Assembly: GCA_007115705.1 (NCBI GenBank)
Contig: QXEO01000553.1
Coordinates: 11,368,910-11,432,909 of the forward strand
DNA: 64,000 bases
Origin: Dactylis glomerata
Lineage: Eukaryota > Streptophyta > Magnoliopsida > Poales > Poaceae
Direction: 5' to 3'
Shown here piece by piece: positions 34,111-44,400 of the stretch. The notes under the pieces were generated by a model that did not search any database, was not told where the DNA came from, and saw only the letters and a program-made list of their open reading frames with translations. The translations under genes and the position numbers were made by a program. Position 1 is the stretch's first letter; every line of letters starts with the position of its first letter.

Positions 34111-35007
34111 TGTCGGTGGATTTCATGTCGCAAGAACACGGGGTACCACGCGAAGGACCAAAAGGATTCGAATATTGGGGGCTGTACGCGCGAGATCTAG
34201 AGTGCGATGAAACACGGCAACGGAAGACTCGAGACACCATGGAGCTCAACGCACGTCAGAGAGCGCGCCGATCTTTACCCAGGTTCAGGGCCCTCGTGTT
34301 GAGGTAAAACCCCTACTTCCTGCCTTCTTGTATTACGACGCGATACCTCGCGAGGAGTACAAGGTCTTGGTTACAAAACTCAACTGGCCGGAGGTAGAAG
34401 AACCAACTTAGCCTAGCTAGAAGCTCAGAGTTTGGGATCCATTCTAATGGCCAGCCTCTTCTCCTTTTATAGCGCCGAGGTCCTCCTTCCCCTCATCAAC
34501 TTAGGGAAGGGGTTGCCACAATACGGCCAAGGAGAGGGACAACTATCATCTTCAGTCTTCAGTGGTCTTGGTCTATGTAGAGCAGTGGTGCCGGTCCACG
34601 GGAGTGGGTGGAGGAAAGCTGACATCCTCCTCTAGCACCCTGCACCGTCCACCCTATTTTTAGGGGGGAGGCGACAACCACCGTGCAGCTTTATGCAAGC
34701 ATGACAGAGCTGGTCGCTCCCTTGTCGGGGTAGCATGGGCGGTACGCCATCTTCTGGTCTTATCCTTTCACCAATGCAGGATTGTGCGGAGCTAGCGTAG
34801 ATCTGGTCCCCCCCCTCACGAGGAGTCCCTCGAGAGGAGGTCTTCTGGTCCTTAGCGGTTTATAGTCGTTCTCCTCATGAGGCGCCTCCTCATGAGGGTC
34901 TTCCTTGCTGGGCTTCGGTCTTCATTACGCTCCTAGGCCAAAGCTGGGCCGTTGAAGTGGCCCAGGAGCAGGTGGACCGGGATACCCCGGTATCCAGAAC
35001 ACCGACA
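34111..35007 (-). repeat. 5' LTR of the Tat-lineage element
   Basis: It begins TGTCGGTGG and ends CACCGACA, followed by the target duplicate CTTGG. It carries CTCRYGAG palindromes at 34347, 34815, 34874 and 34889. Compared with the other LTR it has an extra seven-base TCTTCAG duplication near 34553. Confidence 0.95.
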
Positions 35008-35012
35008 CTTGG

Positions 35013-35123
35013 CCCTTTGGCCCATGAGCATGGACCCCTTAGGGTCCATCTAGGAGGCCTGGTCGGCCCCCTAATGGGCTCTCCTTCCAGGGATGGCCCA
35101 ATTTAGGTGGGGTTCATATATAA
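35013..35123 (-). repeat. Angela-like LTR, middle piece
   Basis: These 111 bases link the Tat element to the Mutator-like element. They continue the LTR left off at 24925 (GGGCC|CTTGG|CCCTTTGGCCC) and end where the 9-bp duplication TTAATTAAA of the Mutator-like element begins. Confidence 0.75.
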
Positions 35124-35132
35124 TTAATTAAA

Positions 35133-35235
35133 GGGATTTCTATTTTCGTGCCCTCAGGTCCTTCATTGTACTCAGTTTTCCCCAGCTCCTTAGTTTTTTC
35201 TCAGTTTCCCCAAGCCCTTGTCTGAAACCCTCAGA
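35133..35235 (+). repeat. Left terminal inverted repeat of the Mutator-like element
   Basis: About 100 bp that match the reverse complement of 40284-40384 with scattered changes, including TACTCAGTTTTCCCCAGCTC and CTTGTCTGAAACCCTCA. Confidence 0.9.
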
Positions 35236-35821
35236 AGGAGCTCGGACAGGAGGATTTCCGTTTAGTTGACCGTTCCGTGCTGACGTGTGGGGCTGCGTTG
35301 TGTGGGGCCGCGTCACGTGGGGCTGGTAGAAAGGGACCGCATGGGATAGGACGAGACCGCGTCGCGTGGGGCTGGTAGAAAGGGACCACGTGGGACAGGA
35401 CGAGACCACGTTTGGTTGTACGTGAGAGCTCGGTTCTATCTCTCTCGGCCCAAATTGGCATCTTTCAGAGCACCTTTTTCCCCTCTCTCTCTGTAACAGT
35501 TCTCTCTCTTTTTACCAAATTAGTATCAAATCTAGAGAAGCTTCTATTTCTGTCTTTCTTTAATGATTGTTGCCTTTTGGCCCTCGTTTTTTGCCCAATA
35601 TGGTAACAAATCTAGTAGGAAATCTAGAAGCTAGTATAGGATAAATTCACAGCAGCATAATAAATCTAGAAAACTAAGTATAATACATAAACTGCATACA
35701 ACAGCCAAAAGCAGCCAATAACGATGTTTATATTCACGACAAACTAAGCTGAAAATAATACAAGACGCAATGTATGGCCAACATGAAGATTAGGATACCC
35801 CAGGATGAATGAATCTGTTCT
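35236..35821. other. Subterminal part of the Mutator-like element
   Basis: It contains short repeats of TGGGGCTGGTAGAAAGGGACC (two close copies, 35317-35390) and pyrimidine-rich sequence with CTCTCTCT runs. Near the DUF295 stop codon it should be the 3' flank of that gene. No coding sequence. Confidence 0.5.
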
Positions 35822-37190
35822 TCATTCATCATATATTTCGTCGTCGCTACATTCCATGAAATGAAGGAAATATTCACTGAACTCCTTCCGTATGAAGTGT
35901 GCAGCCAATACATCCTCCAAATGGTATGGCCTTTGTTCATTTTTCAGACCGTCATATCCTAATCTATCCACATGTCGTGGCCACTCATCCCAGGCCTTTC
36001 TATCATCAAAGCACTCTCTGATATAACCCAAATCCACGTAGTAGATGCAGCCAGGTCAAAGTGTCGGGTGCACTCTGGTGTCGACGGAGATACACCGGAT
36101 ATAATTGACGAAGAAGGCACGACTGCCAATGTTACTGACAGCATGGAGAGAGCGGCTCTCAGTGTCCACACAGTACACCAATGGTTGACCTTCCTCCAAA
36201 TGCCTGTTGCCACTACTGCCGCCCAACAACACAAGCAGCAGATCACCATCCGACTTCACAAGGTAGAACTTGGAATCATTTCTAAGTTCTGGAAATGAAA
36301 ATAGTGTCTCCATGTTGACAGTGCTCGTGCGCTGCTCCAACTGGACATTGTTGGTGCACACTAATGTTCGGAACTCATTCACAGCTATTGCATACAATTC
36401 ACCATTGAACGGGGTAATGCAACACAGAGAATGGTGCTCGATCGAAAATCTTCCTTCTCCCCAATCTTCATCTATATCCTTAGTTGGAGTGCTCTCATCG
36501 ACCCAAGCAATTTCCATGGGGTAACCTGTGCAAATGAAGACCATAGTCGGGGACTTCATTACAGCGACTGACTCCACAATAACAGATGGCATCTGCGCCT
36601 CAAACATAGTGTTCGATGTCTTTGTGAGTGGGTTCAAATGCCGTATCTTGTGCGGCTGGTTCTTCTGGGTAAGCACGATGACACCACGGCAAAAGCCGAT
36701 AAAGTAGTATCTAAAATATATTGATGAAGATAACATTCAGCACTAAGATGTTTACGATTGAAAATAAAAATAGATTAACTCTATAGATATGGAGTAATTT
36801 GAACCTTGCATGAACTTCCATTAGATCGATGGTGACGTAGTGGGATGTGCGGAGGTGGAGGAAGGAGAACTCAGCGGTGTGTGGAAGGGCGTGTTCTACC
36901 ATGATCCATTCGTGCAGGTGCACGTCAGGCTCAGGTAAATCTGAGCGCCAATTTCTACAAACTTGCCTCAAAGCAGAGTAGGTGTCCACGTACTCCTCGT
37001 TCGCCAGTAAGCAGTCGCCGATCTTGTGAAGTGGTCCGTCACCCTTAAGAGAGGCCCAGTTCACGAAGGCGCCACGCTTGGATGCGCTGCCCTTGGATGC
37101 GACGGGCTCAGCGGCGACGGGCTCGGATGCGACGGGCTCGGAGGCGACGGGCTCGGGGGCGCCGGCCGCCGGAGCATTCTTCTTCTCCAT
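35822..37190 (-). pseudogene. F-box-like/DUF295 protein gene with one nonsense codon
   Basis: Two exons are readable: 37190-36805 from the ATG of MEKKNAPAAG, and 36710-35822 to TGA, with a GT-AG intron (36711-36804) that joins VHA-R-YYFIGFCRG in frame. Residues about 10-30 are four repeats of a five-residue EPVAS-type unit. An F-box-like region follows (KIGDCLLANEEYVDTYSALR, QVCRNWRSDLPEP), then a DUF295-type beta-rich domain (NGELYAIAVNEFRTLV, SFPELRNDSKFYLVKSDGDL, YCVDTESRSLH) and an acidic tail. F-box proteins are adaptors of SCF ubiquitin ligases; the function here is unknown. An in-frame TGA (36058-36056) truncates the last 78 codons (CIYYVDLGYIRECFDD lies beyond it). Otherwise the frame is clean, which suggests recent capture. 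Confidence 0.85.
37088..37160 (-). repeat. 15-bp coding repeat in the DUF295 gene
   Basis: Units of GACGGGCTCGGATGC type (plus strand) repeat five times with small changes and encode EPVAS/EPVAA pentapeptides near the protein N-terminus. Confidence 0.8.
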
Positions 37191-38130
37191 CGCCGGCAGG
37201 GGAGCGCACGTAGGGCGGTTGGGGTTTTTTGGAGAAGGTGATGGGACGTGAGAGGCGTGGTTGCGTGCGTGAGTGAGAATGAGACAGTGCGCAGAGGGAG
37301 GGAGAGAGGGGCTCTGTACAGGCAAAGTGACAGTTCGTCTCAGCAGTTTCTCAAAAAAACTAGACGTTTGGTCTCAACACGCGTCCGTGGTACTGCACGT
37401 CTGCACCGTTACGTGTACTCAGTTCTACCCTCGAGTCTTACACTGGAAAAATATTTGTACTCAGTTTTCCCCTCGAGTACTAATACTGACTAGTGCAATA
37501 TACTCAGTTTTATCCTCAAGTGGCTGGTCAACAGAGCGTCAACAAATGGGATTAAGCTATCTAATTTAGTCATTTCATGCGCAAAAAAATTCAAAAAAAT
37601 AAAATCATAGTGCCTCCTACTCATGGAGTCTTGTTACGCGACCTGCCACGTAGACAATCATATATAAATCAAGTTTTAACACAAATTGCCACTTCTCAAA
37701 TCACTAGTAGCTATGAAGGTTCATGGCTTTCCACTCAAACCCCTTCTCAAAACATCTATACCCAAAACATAGTTTGTCTGAATGAGGCCATAATTTTCAC
37801 ACTCATGTTTATTTGAATTGCTAATACTTTGAGGTAGGCCAACCTGGGTTTCATTGTACAAAACATGTGTTTTTCTTTTTCTAAATCTCCTATTTCAATT
37901 CCATAGCCTGTTTACTATTTACTTGCCCTTGGATCCTTGATACTACTTAGTTTTACCCTCTCCCTTCTCACAGAAGCCCAAACTTGGCCTGATTGGTCGA
38001 GCTATTGTCACACAGATCATGCCCACCTACCGTCGATCCTATGATCTAACGGGCATGATAACCCCTCTTTCTCTCTCATCATGGCCACCCTCTCTCTATC
38101 TGTCGGTGGCAAACTACTACCCCTCTATGT
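37191..38130. other. Intergenic part of the Mutator-like element
   Basis: The 5' flank of the DUF295 gene and about 800 bp without coding sequence. Three diverged copies of TACTCAGTT(C/T)(T/C)ACCCTCGAG at 37416, 37458 and 37501 resemble a segment of the terminal inverted repeat (TACTCAGTTTTCCCC). Confidence 0.5.
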
Positions 38131-38190
38131 ATGCTAAATAACGAGTTTGCCACCGGATTCAACAAGTTTGGTAATAACGAATTTCTTGTA

Positions 38191-38581
38191 GGCATTACTT
38201 TTCATGGTAAAATGATAAACTATCATGAATTTCCATTTCTTTTAGGCATTACTTTTTATGGTAAAATGATAAACTATCACGAATTTCCATTTCTTGTAGG
38301 CATTACTTTTCACGGTAAAATGATAAACTATCACGAATTTCCATTTCTTTTAGGCATTACTTTTCACGGTAAAATGATAAACTATCACGAATTTCCATTT
38401 CTTGTAGGCATTACTATTCATGGTAAAATGATAAACTATCACGAATTTCCATTTCTTGTAGGCACTACTTTTCATGGTAAAATGATAAACTATCACGAAT
38501 TTCCATTTCTTTTAGGCATTACTTTTCACGGTAAAATGATAAACTATCACGAATTTCCATTTCTTTTAGGCATTACTTTTT
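38191..38581 (+). repeat. 54-bp tandem repeat, seven full copies
   Basis: Units start at 38191, 38245, 38299, 38353, 38407, 38461 and 38515, with a partial eighth at 38569. Each has GGCATTACTTTTCA(T/C)GGTAA and ends TTCCATTTCTT(T/G)TA. The period is a multiple of three without stops, so the array forms a 163-codon frame of 18-residue units GITFHGKMINYHEFPFLV. Codon changes are mostly at silent or similar positions, but the array is just as likely non-coding. Confidence 0.95.
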
Positions 38582-38589
38582 TGTTGAGA

Positions 38590-38728
38590 TATAAACCCCC
38601 ACAACGGTCATCTCCTCCTTAATTTATTGTGTAAACCCCACAATGGTCATCTCTACCTTAATTTATGGTGTAAACCCCACAACGGTCATCTCTCCCTTAT
38701 AAACCCCCACGACGGCCATCCCTCATGT
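38590..38728 (+). repeat. About 40-bp degenerate tandem repeat, four units
   Basis: TAAACCCC(C)ACAACGGTCATCTC followed by CCTTAATTTATGGTG recurs at about 38592, 38633, 38672 and 38700. It immediately precedes the B3 gene and may be its promoter region. Confidence 0.75.
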
Positions 38729-38779
38729 CAATAGGTTATGCCTCTCTCTTCTTCGTTCACATACACTTGATCCATTGCC

Positions 38780-39385
38780 ATGGCTTCCACATCTCGGACG
38801 CCGACCTGAAGGGGAAGGGGAAGGGGAAGGGGAAGGGGAAGGGGAAGGGGCGGTCGGGGTGGTGGATCATCATCATTGCCACCACCACCGTCAACACTGC
38901 CATTGATCATAGAAGAGTTCTTCATCGTCATCTATGAAGACCCTTTGGCCAAGAAGGTACGTACAAGTTCCCACATATATGATGCATGTGATTAATTATG
39001 TGCAAGTTCTCAAAAACCTTTAATTTCAAACGATCGGCGCTCGATCTCTTTGCAGGCACTCCCACAAAAGTTTGCGGACTATCTTGATGGCCAGGAGCCC
39101 ACTAAGGTGTATCTGCGAGCAGCTGACTGCGGTCCTTGTCTCTGGACCGTGGAGGTCCTATTTGACGGACAAGGCCGGATGTACCTCGACAAGGGCTGGG
39201 AGAATTTCGCCATCGCACACGGTGTGGATTTCGGCTGCTTCCTACACTTCAAATATGAAGGTGATGATGTGCTCACAGTGAAGGTGTTCGACGGAACAAC
39301 ATGCAGGAAGTACTACTACACGGACGACGAAGATACTAACGATGAAAGCGACAACGACGTGAAGCCATGCATCCATCCCCTTTAG
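38780..39385 (+). pseudogene. B3-domain protein gene with one nonsense codon
   Basis: Exon 1 (38780-38956) opens with ATG (MASTSRTPT), then has TGA at 38807-38809, a glycine-arginine tract from a GGGGAA-type run, serine and proline runs, and LIIEEFFIVIYEDPLAKK. A GT-AG intron (38957-39055) follows in phase 0. Exon 2 (39056-39385) reads ALPQKFADYLDGQEPTKVYL, CLWTVEVLFDGQGRMYLDKG, WENFAIAHGVDFGCFLHFKY and an acidic tail to TAG. The W-x-V, GW-x-F and G-x-FL features are those of the plant B3 DNA-binding domain. Full length would be about 168 residues. The single TGA near the N-terminus is probably a CGA change; re-initiation downstream is unlikely, so I call it a pseudogene. Confidence 0.85.
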
Positions 39386-40283
39386 ATAAGGGGATTATGA
39401 CCAAGAATATATATGTAGCTTCATATGCATCAATTTAGAGATCTAGCTATTTTCTATATATTATGCATGTAAAAATAATAGGGAATCGCAATTTCCACCA
39501 TGATTCGAGCACCACAGCCTCCAAACGATGCCGATGCCGATATCGGCATGGTCAGAATGGCTATGCTCGCTGCCACTGCTAGGTCACCGTCGGGATGCAC
39601 GTACCCTCAATCCTATCCCCTCATTCGATCACTGACACACCAGAGATACCGCCGAGGCCAATGACGAACGTACATGCTGATGCCAATGCTGAACATGCAC
39701 GCCGCTGTGGGCATGGCCACGCCGCCCCGCTATGCTGGATGCCACAGACCACCGCGAGGTCTTTCCCTTCGCCACCACACTCCCCTAGCACCCATCTATA
39801 CACACCAGAAAGGAGAGACACTAGTTTTCTCTACATTGCTCGTGTTCGTGTCCGACACCGTCAGTCAAAGTGTTGAGCTCGTCGTCGATGTCCTCGACCA
39901 TTTCTTCTCTTCTTTGCATGGTTAAACGCGTCTAGTTCATATCTATCTAATGCGTCTGGTGTCGCCTCATGCAGTTCTTTGTGGATATCGATCTCATCTC
40001 GGCACCCAGCAGGCCACCTCCTCCGTGCCATCACTGTAGAGCTCCGTTTAAAAATCTAATCTTACCCGTGTATTGCCCCTTGTATCAGCGTCATGGCCCC
40101 ACTTGTCATTCGATATACCGAAGCCCCACTCGTTCGCGTTTTGGTCAGGGATACGGCGATGCTTACGGTCAAACAAAGATGGATGGTCTGACGTGTCTTT
40201 GCGGGCTCTACATGGCCCCAGAAGTTAGTAGATAACGGTCAAAGTTGTTGACCCGTCGGGCAACCGGCCGTTCCAGCACTTGT
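39386..40283. other. 3' flank of the B3 gene and subterminal MULE sequence
   Basis: AT-rich sequence to about 39480, then a moderately GC-rich stretch with open frames on both strands that I do not recognise. From 40010 it approaches the right terminal repeat. No supported gene. Confidence 0.4.
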
Positions 40284-40384
40284 GAGGGTTTCAGACAAGG
40301 GCTTGGACAAAACTGAGGAAAAACTAAGGAGCTGGGGAAAACTGAGTACAACTAAGGACCCAAGGGCACGAAAATAGAAATCCC
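40284..40384 (-). repeat. Right terminal inverted repeat of the Mutator-like element
   Basis: It mirrors 35133-35235 and ends GGCACGAAAATAGAAATCCC at 40384, followed by the duplicated target TTAATTAAA (40385-40393). Confidence 0.9.
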
Positions 40385-40393
40385 TTAATTAAA

Positions 40394-41410
40394 TAATGTA
40401 TTATTAATATTAATTCATTAATTAATATTAATTAATTCTTTATTTAATTCCCCGTAGCTCTGAAAATCCTTCCGGAACCCTCCGAACGGCTTTCAGATCT
40501 CCATGGAACTTTTCTGGATTCCTCCTGTCAACTCTATGACAATTCTAGAAACATCTTAATGTCATCGCACCCTTAATTGAGTTACCCTACGGTTGGGGAA
40601 CACTCCAGACATTACCGAGACTCCTCTCCAGTAAATGATCATCAATCAGATCTGGACATTCGTGATGATCCCTATGTATTTCCACGAAGGAACTTTGTCA
40701 TTACCGCAAACATTGATGCCCTATTTTTTTTTGCTTTTGCGATACTTTGCTATATCCGAGGTTTGATCATCGGTATCTCTATATCTAGTTCAATCTCATT
40801 ACCGACATAACCATTTACTTTTTCCATGATATTCCATGCCCTTGACCTAGTCACATGTTGCAACATTGGATGAGTCTCACCAAGTGGGCCCAGAGTATCT
40901 TCCGTCACGCGGATGAGAAAATCCCGCTCTTGATGCACACGCCTCAACCTACTCCTTTGGCATACCCAAAAGACATACCCAAGAGACATCTTTTTAGTCA
41001 ACCAGTTACGTGATGACGATTGATGCAATCAAAGCAGCCTCCAGCTGTAGTGATTATGTTGTGACCTCACGGTCTAAGGAATAGGTTACAACATTTCTTA
41101 TTATTGTAACATGAACATCGTGACACAATCATGTTACATAATAATGTTGGGTATGTCCATCATGGTATTTACGCAATGGAATGAACCTCATTTGTCAAGT
41201 GACGTATTTGTCACATGATCCAGAGACTGATCATCAGTTGACCAATGAGCTAGTATAGAGGCATACTAGGGACTCTTGGTTGTTTAATACCACATGTGTA
41301 TCGGTGTCTCTGGACTGATACAGTTATAGAACAGTATTAAACTTATTATGAACTCTTTGGAATATGCAAATAAACCCTTTATTATTTTCCTCTAGGGCAC
41401 AATTCTTTCA
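40394..41410 (-). repeat. Angela-like 3' LTR, right piece
   Basis: On the minus strand this is the start of the LTR (TGAAAGAATTGTGCCCTAGA at 41410), including the AATAATAAAG phrase typical of Angela/WIS LTRs. It ends at the AT-rich target of the Mutator-like element. Confidence 0.75.
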
Positions 41411-44400
41411 GTATCCCACTTGCACTAGATTACAAATAATCTAGTTGCATTCAATCATGATATAATATCAGTCATATGTGTTCTTGATCATGCTTGCTTG
41501 TGAGAGAGTGTTTCAACGATCTGCACAACTCAGACCGTTGCAACTTGTCAACCAGTTTGACATTATTCCATCGTCGAATGATGTCGTTAAAGTGTATATA
41601 TGTATTTGGCAGAAGAGTGAGACTTTGTATTCTAGTAATGGCATTAGATCAGTCAAAAGGAACTTTCTCCTGTCACCATACCAGAAACACACTCAACTAG
41701 AAGACAAACTTTCTATGCCATAATAGAAGTAGCCTCTAACTTCAATTTATGTAGAACCAATCGAAGGTGCAGAGTGCAACTTCGATGTCCAACCACGCTT
41801 CCATTTATCTAAGCCTTTAATTTTGCAAATTTCCAAACCAGGTAAACTTGCACCTGCGGCAAAGCCTACTTTTCTGTTTAGAAATATGTCCTTTGTTCTA
41901 CCTGGAACCTCAAGGACGAACTTTTGTTCAACGATTCTCAAATCGTTCCAGAACTTGTTCTTCAAAATTATCCTTTGTTCAATGATTCTCAATTCATTCC
42001 AGAACATGTTCTTCTATCCAAGAACTCATGTCACATTATGTCATATACCTAATACGGTTTAGATGACGTGCACAACATGGCACATCTATCAACCACTATT
42101 ATTGTATCGATTTCCAACTCAATCTTTCCTTAGCCATTTAGTCATACAAGAGTTTCCTCTCTAACTCGTTCCATTCTGGACTTTCAGAATTTTGACTAAG
42201 AAAACATTCTGACTTAATGTTTTATTTAACATATAAATCTATCTCAATAGATGTCAATTTCTTTCGTTTATCTATTAATACCATTTATTAAGATTTGTTA
42301 ATACCAACTAGTCCATTCATAATATGTCATGTACATATAAGAATGTTTGTCAAGATCCCACTCAAAAATATGACTGTCAGATATAAGTTTGAGAAAGCTT
42401 TCATAGCTCCCACTCAGAAACATGTCTCTTACATATAATGATGAGAAACTATTTAATTTAGCTCCCACTCAATTTAATGTAAATTACAGGTCTTCTCGAT
42501 ATTTTGGACAATTCCAAAATCTTTGGATCACATATCAAATTGAGATTTCCAGTTGCGAGATATTAATTTCCAAAAGATTTCAAAACTTTGCCTCTTCTTA
42601 AACGAACTTTAAGAACTTGCAATTTTGACAACCTATTGGATTTAATTACCTAAAAGACTTTAGCATCGCTACATATTGTAGTCAACTTATTGAATTTGTT
42701 AGAAATGCATTTTTTGTGACAAATCGAGCTTTATGTCATCTTTCAAAAGTTTCATTTCTTCCTTATAATCTTGCATTATTTGAGAAGATTTAAGTAACAT
42801 TTTACTTAATAAGATCAAGTACTCTTACTCAGTGTTCAAGAAATCGACCGATATGCTGATTAATCTCCCGATTAATCGTTAATCGTTGGGTGAGCGATAC
42901 GATTATAGCTTATCGGTCTGATTTATCACCTTGACCGATATAGCAATCTAATAGCCGATATTTTAGTCAAAATATCCTGAATTTCACCACTTACCGTGAT
43001 TTGTTAGCCGATTTTTCAGTCTGAGAGACGTTTTTGGGCCAATAGTCATGTAAAAGTGTACATTAGCTCGAAGTTTGCCATTTTTGTTGATTTAAATTCA
43101 AGGAATCAATGCAACACTTTTGTCCAATAATCTGATGTTATTTTTGATTGCATATTTTTTGACTTCTAGTGCCAACACTTGGGATTTATGGAAAATTTGG
43201 CCGATAAATAGTCGACCGATAAAATCAATTAATCGGCCGATAATCGATTAATCTCAAATCTTGGGCCAGCCGAGAAGTTAACGATAAACGATTCTTGAAC
43301 ATTTCTCTTACTTTTCAATCTTAAATGTACCTGCGAATTAAGTAACAATTTTACTTAATAGAATTTCATGACTCCAAGTCATTTCTCGCATTTTGGTGCA
43401 CCATCTTTTCTTCATAGTTCAAAGGTTTGTCTTGTACTAATAACATGACAAGTAAATCATGATTTATACTTTGTGAACAAGCACAAAATTATTTCTGAAT
43501 CCTATTTTCTCTTCAGTAAAGGACTTCAATTGAAAATAACATGATCTTCATCATTAATTTTCTACTTTCTATTGTAGACTTTCGCTCCAGAACATATTCC
43601 GTTGCACTATTCTGACATTATTAAGAAAAATTCAATAACTTTATTTTGGTCCTTTATTTTCCTTCTTTTAACACCCTTGCCGAGAATACTCTTTCTCTAG
43701 AGTGCACCAAAACTTTGCAATACAATTTTGCACTTTTGGTTTATGGAAGACATATCCATATTACACATAATGGCACACTACAAAGAATTATTAATGTCAA
43801 TTTTGAATTATCATGTATAACTCAAAATTTCTATGAATCATACTATAACTCATATAGTATTATGGCTTCCTAACTATTTAAAATGAGTGTTTGCTATTTT
43901 AACGAACCGCTCTTTTAAAATAAATTTAACAATACAGGAGATAATTTAGCATCACGTAATGTCCAACAAGTTATGATTTATAACACACATCAAATCAAAT
44001 TGAAGTGTTCCAGGTGTTTATTTGTTAGAACTACTTCTACAAATTCTTACACCAAAATCACAACTTATAATCATGTCGCTTTGATCAAAATCACAAGGAC
44101 TCAATTATAATTCTTTCTTCATTTCCAAAATATTTTTGAACACATCAAATGAATTCAAAACCCCATGAAATCAAATATTCACTTTTGATTTATAACAAGG
44201 AATATGAAATAATGATATCCACTACTTGTACGAATACTATACATTGACATGTATAATACTTAACAATTTAAGTACAATCATTTTTTCCTATGTTGAAATC
44301 ATCTGTATATTCCCAACAATTAGGTGTACTCTCCATAATGCGGAGTTTGAGTCATTTCGTCAAACAAAACATGATTTGTATTGTTTAAAGATCAAAATAT

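Larger units (their letters stand above)
24926..35007 (-). mobile_element. Full-length Tat-lineage Ty3/gypsy element
   Basis: LTRs of 893 bp (24926-25818) and 897 bp (34111-35007) carry inverted ends TGTCGGTG/CACCGACA (one change in the left copy). A perfect target duplication CTTGG flanks the element (24921-24925 and 35008-35012). The primer binding site is at 34093-34108 and the polypurine tract at 25819-25835. Gag, protease, RT, a degenerate RNase H, a second RNase H and integrase follow in order on the minus strand with several stops and shifts. A dual RNase H and an antisense gene next to the 3' LTR mark the Tat lineage. By eye the LTRs differ at about 65 of 885 aligned positions, so the copy is old. 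Confidence 0.95.
35133..40384. mobile_element. Mutator-like element carrying two host-type genes (Pack-MULE)
   Basis: Terminal inverted repeats of about 100 bp start GGGATTTCTATTTTCGTGCC at 35133 and, reversed, at 40384. A perfect 9-bp duplication TTAATTAAA flanks the element (35124-35132 and 40385-40393), which is the Mutator hallmark. No transposase is present; instead it holds an F-box/DUF295-type gene on the minus strand and a B3-domain gene on the plus strand, both with introns and each with one nonsense codon. It would need a transposase supplied in trans. It inserted into the AT-rich part of the copia LTR. Confidence 0.93.

Noticed and set aside
32707..34200. 497-codon open frame on the plus strand
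   Set aside because: It lies exactly opposite the Tat gag region, has no recognisable domain and is explained as an antisense shadow of the gag reading frame.
35140..35461. Open frames over the left end of the Mutator-like element
   Set aside because: They are produced by the terminal inverted repeat and the TGGGGCTGGTAGAAAGGGACC repeats; not protein-like.
38191..38581. CRISPR-like array
   Set aside because: The units are contiguous 54-bp tandem repeats without unique spacers, in a plant genome.
39595..40235. Histidine-rich and other short frames near the right end of the Mutator-like element
   Set aside because: No similarity, no splice structure linking them to the B3 gene, and comparable frames on the other strand.
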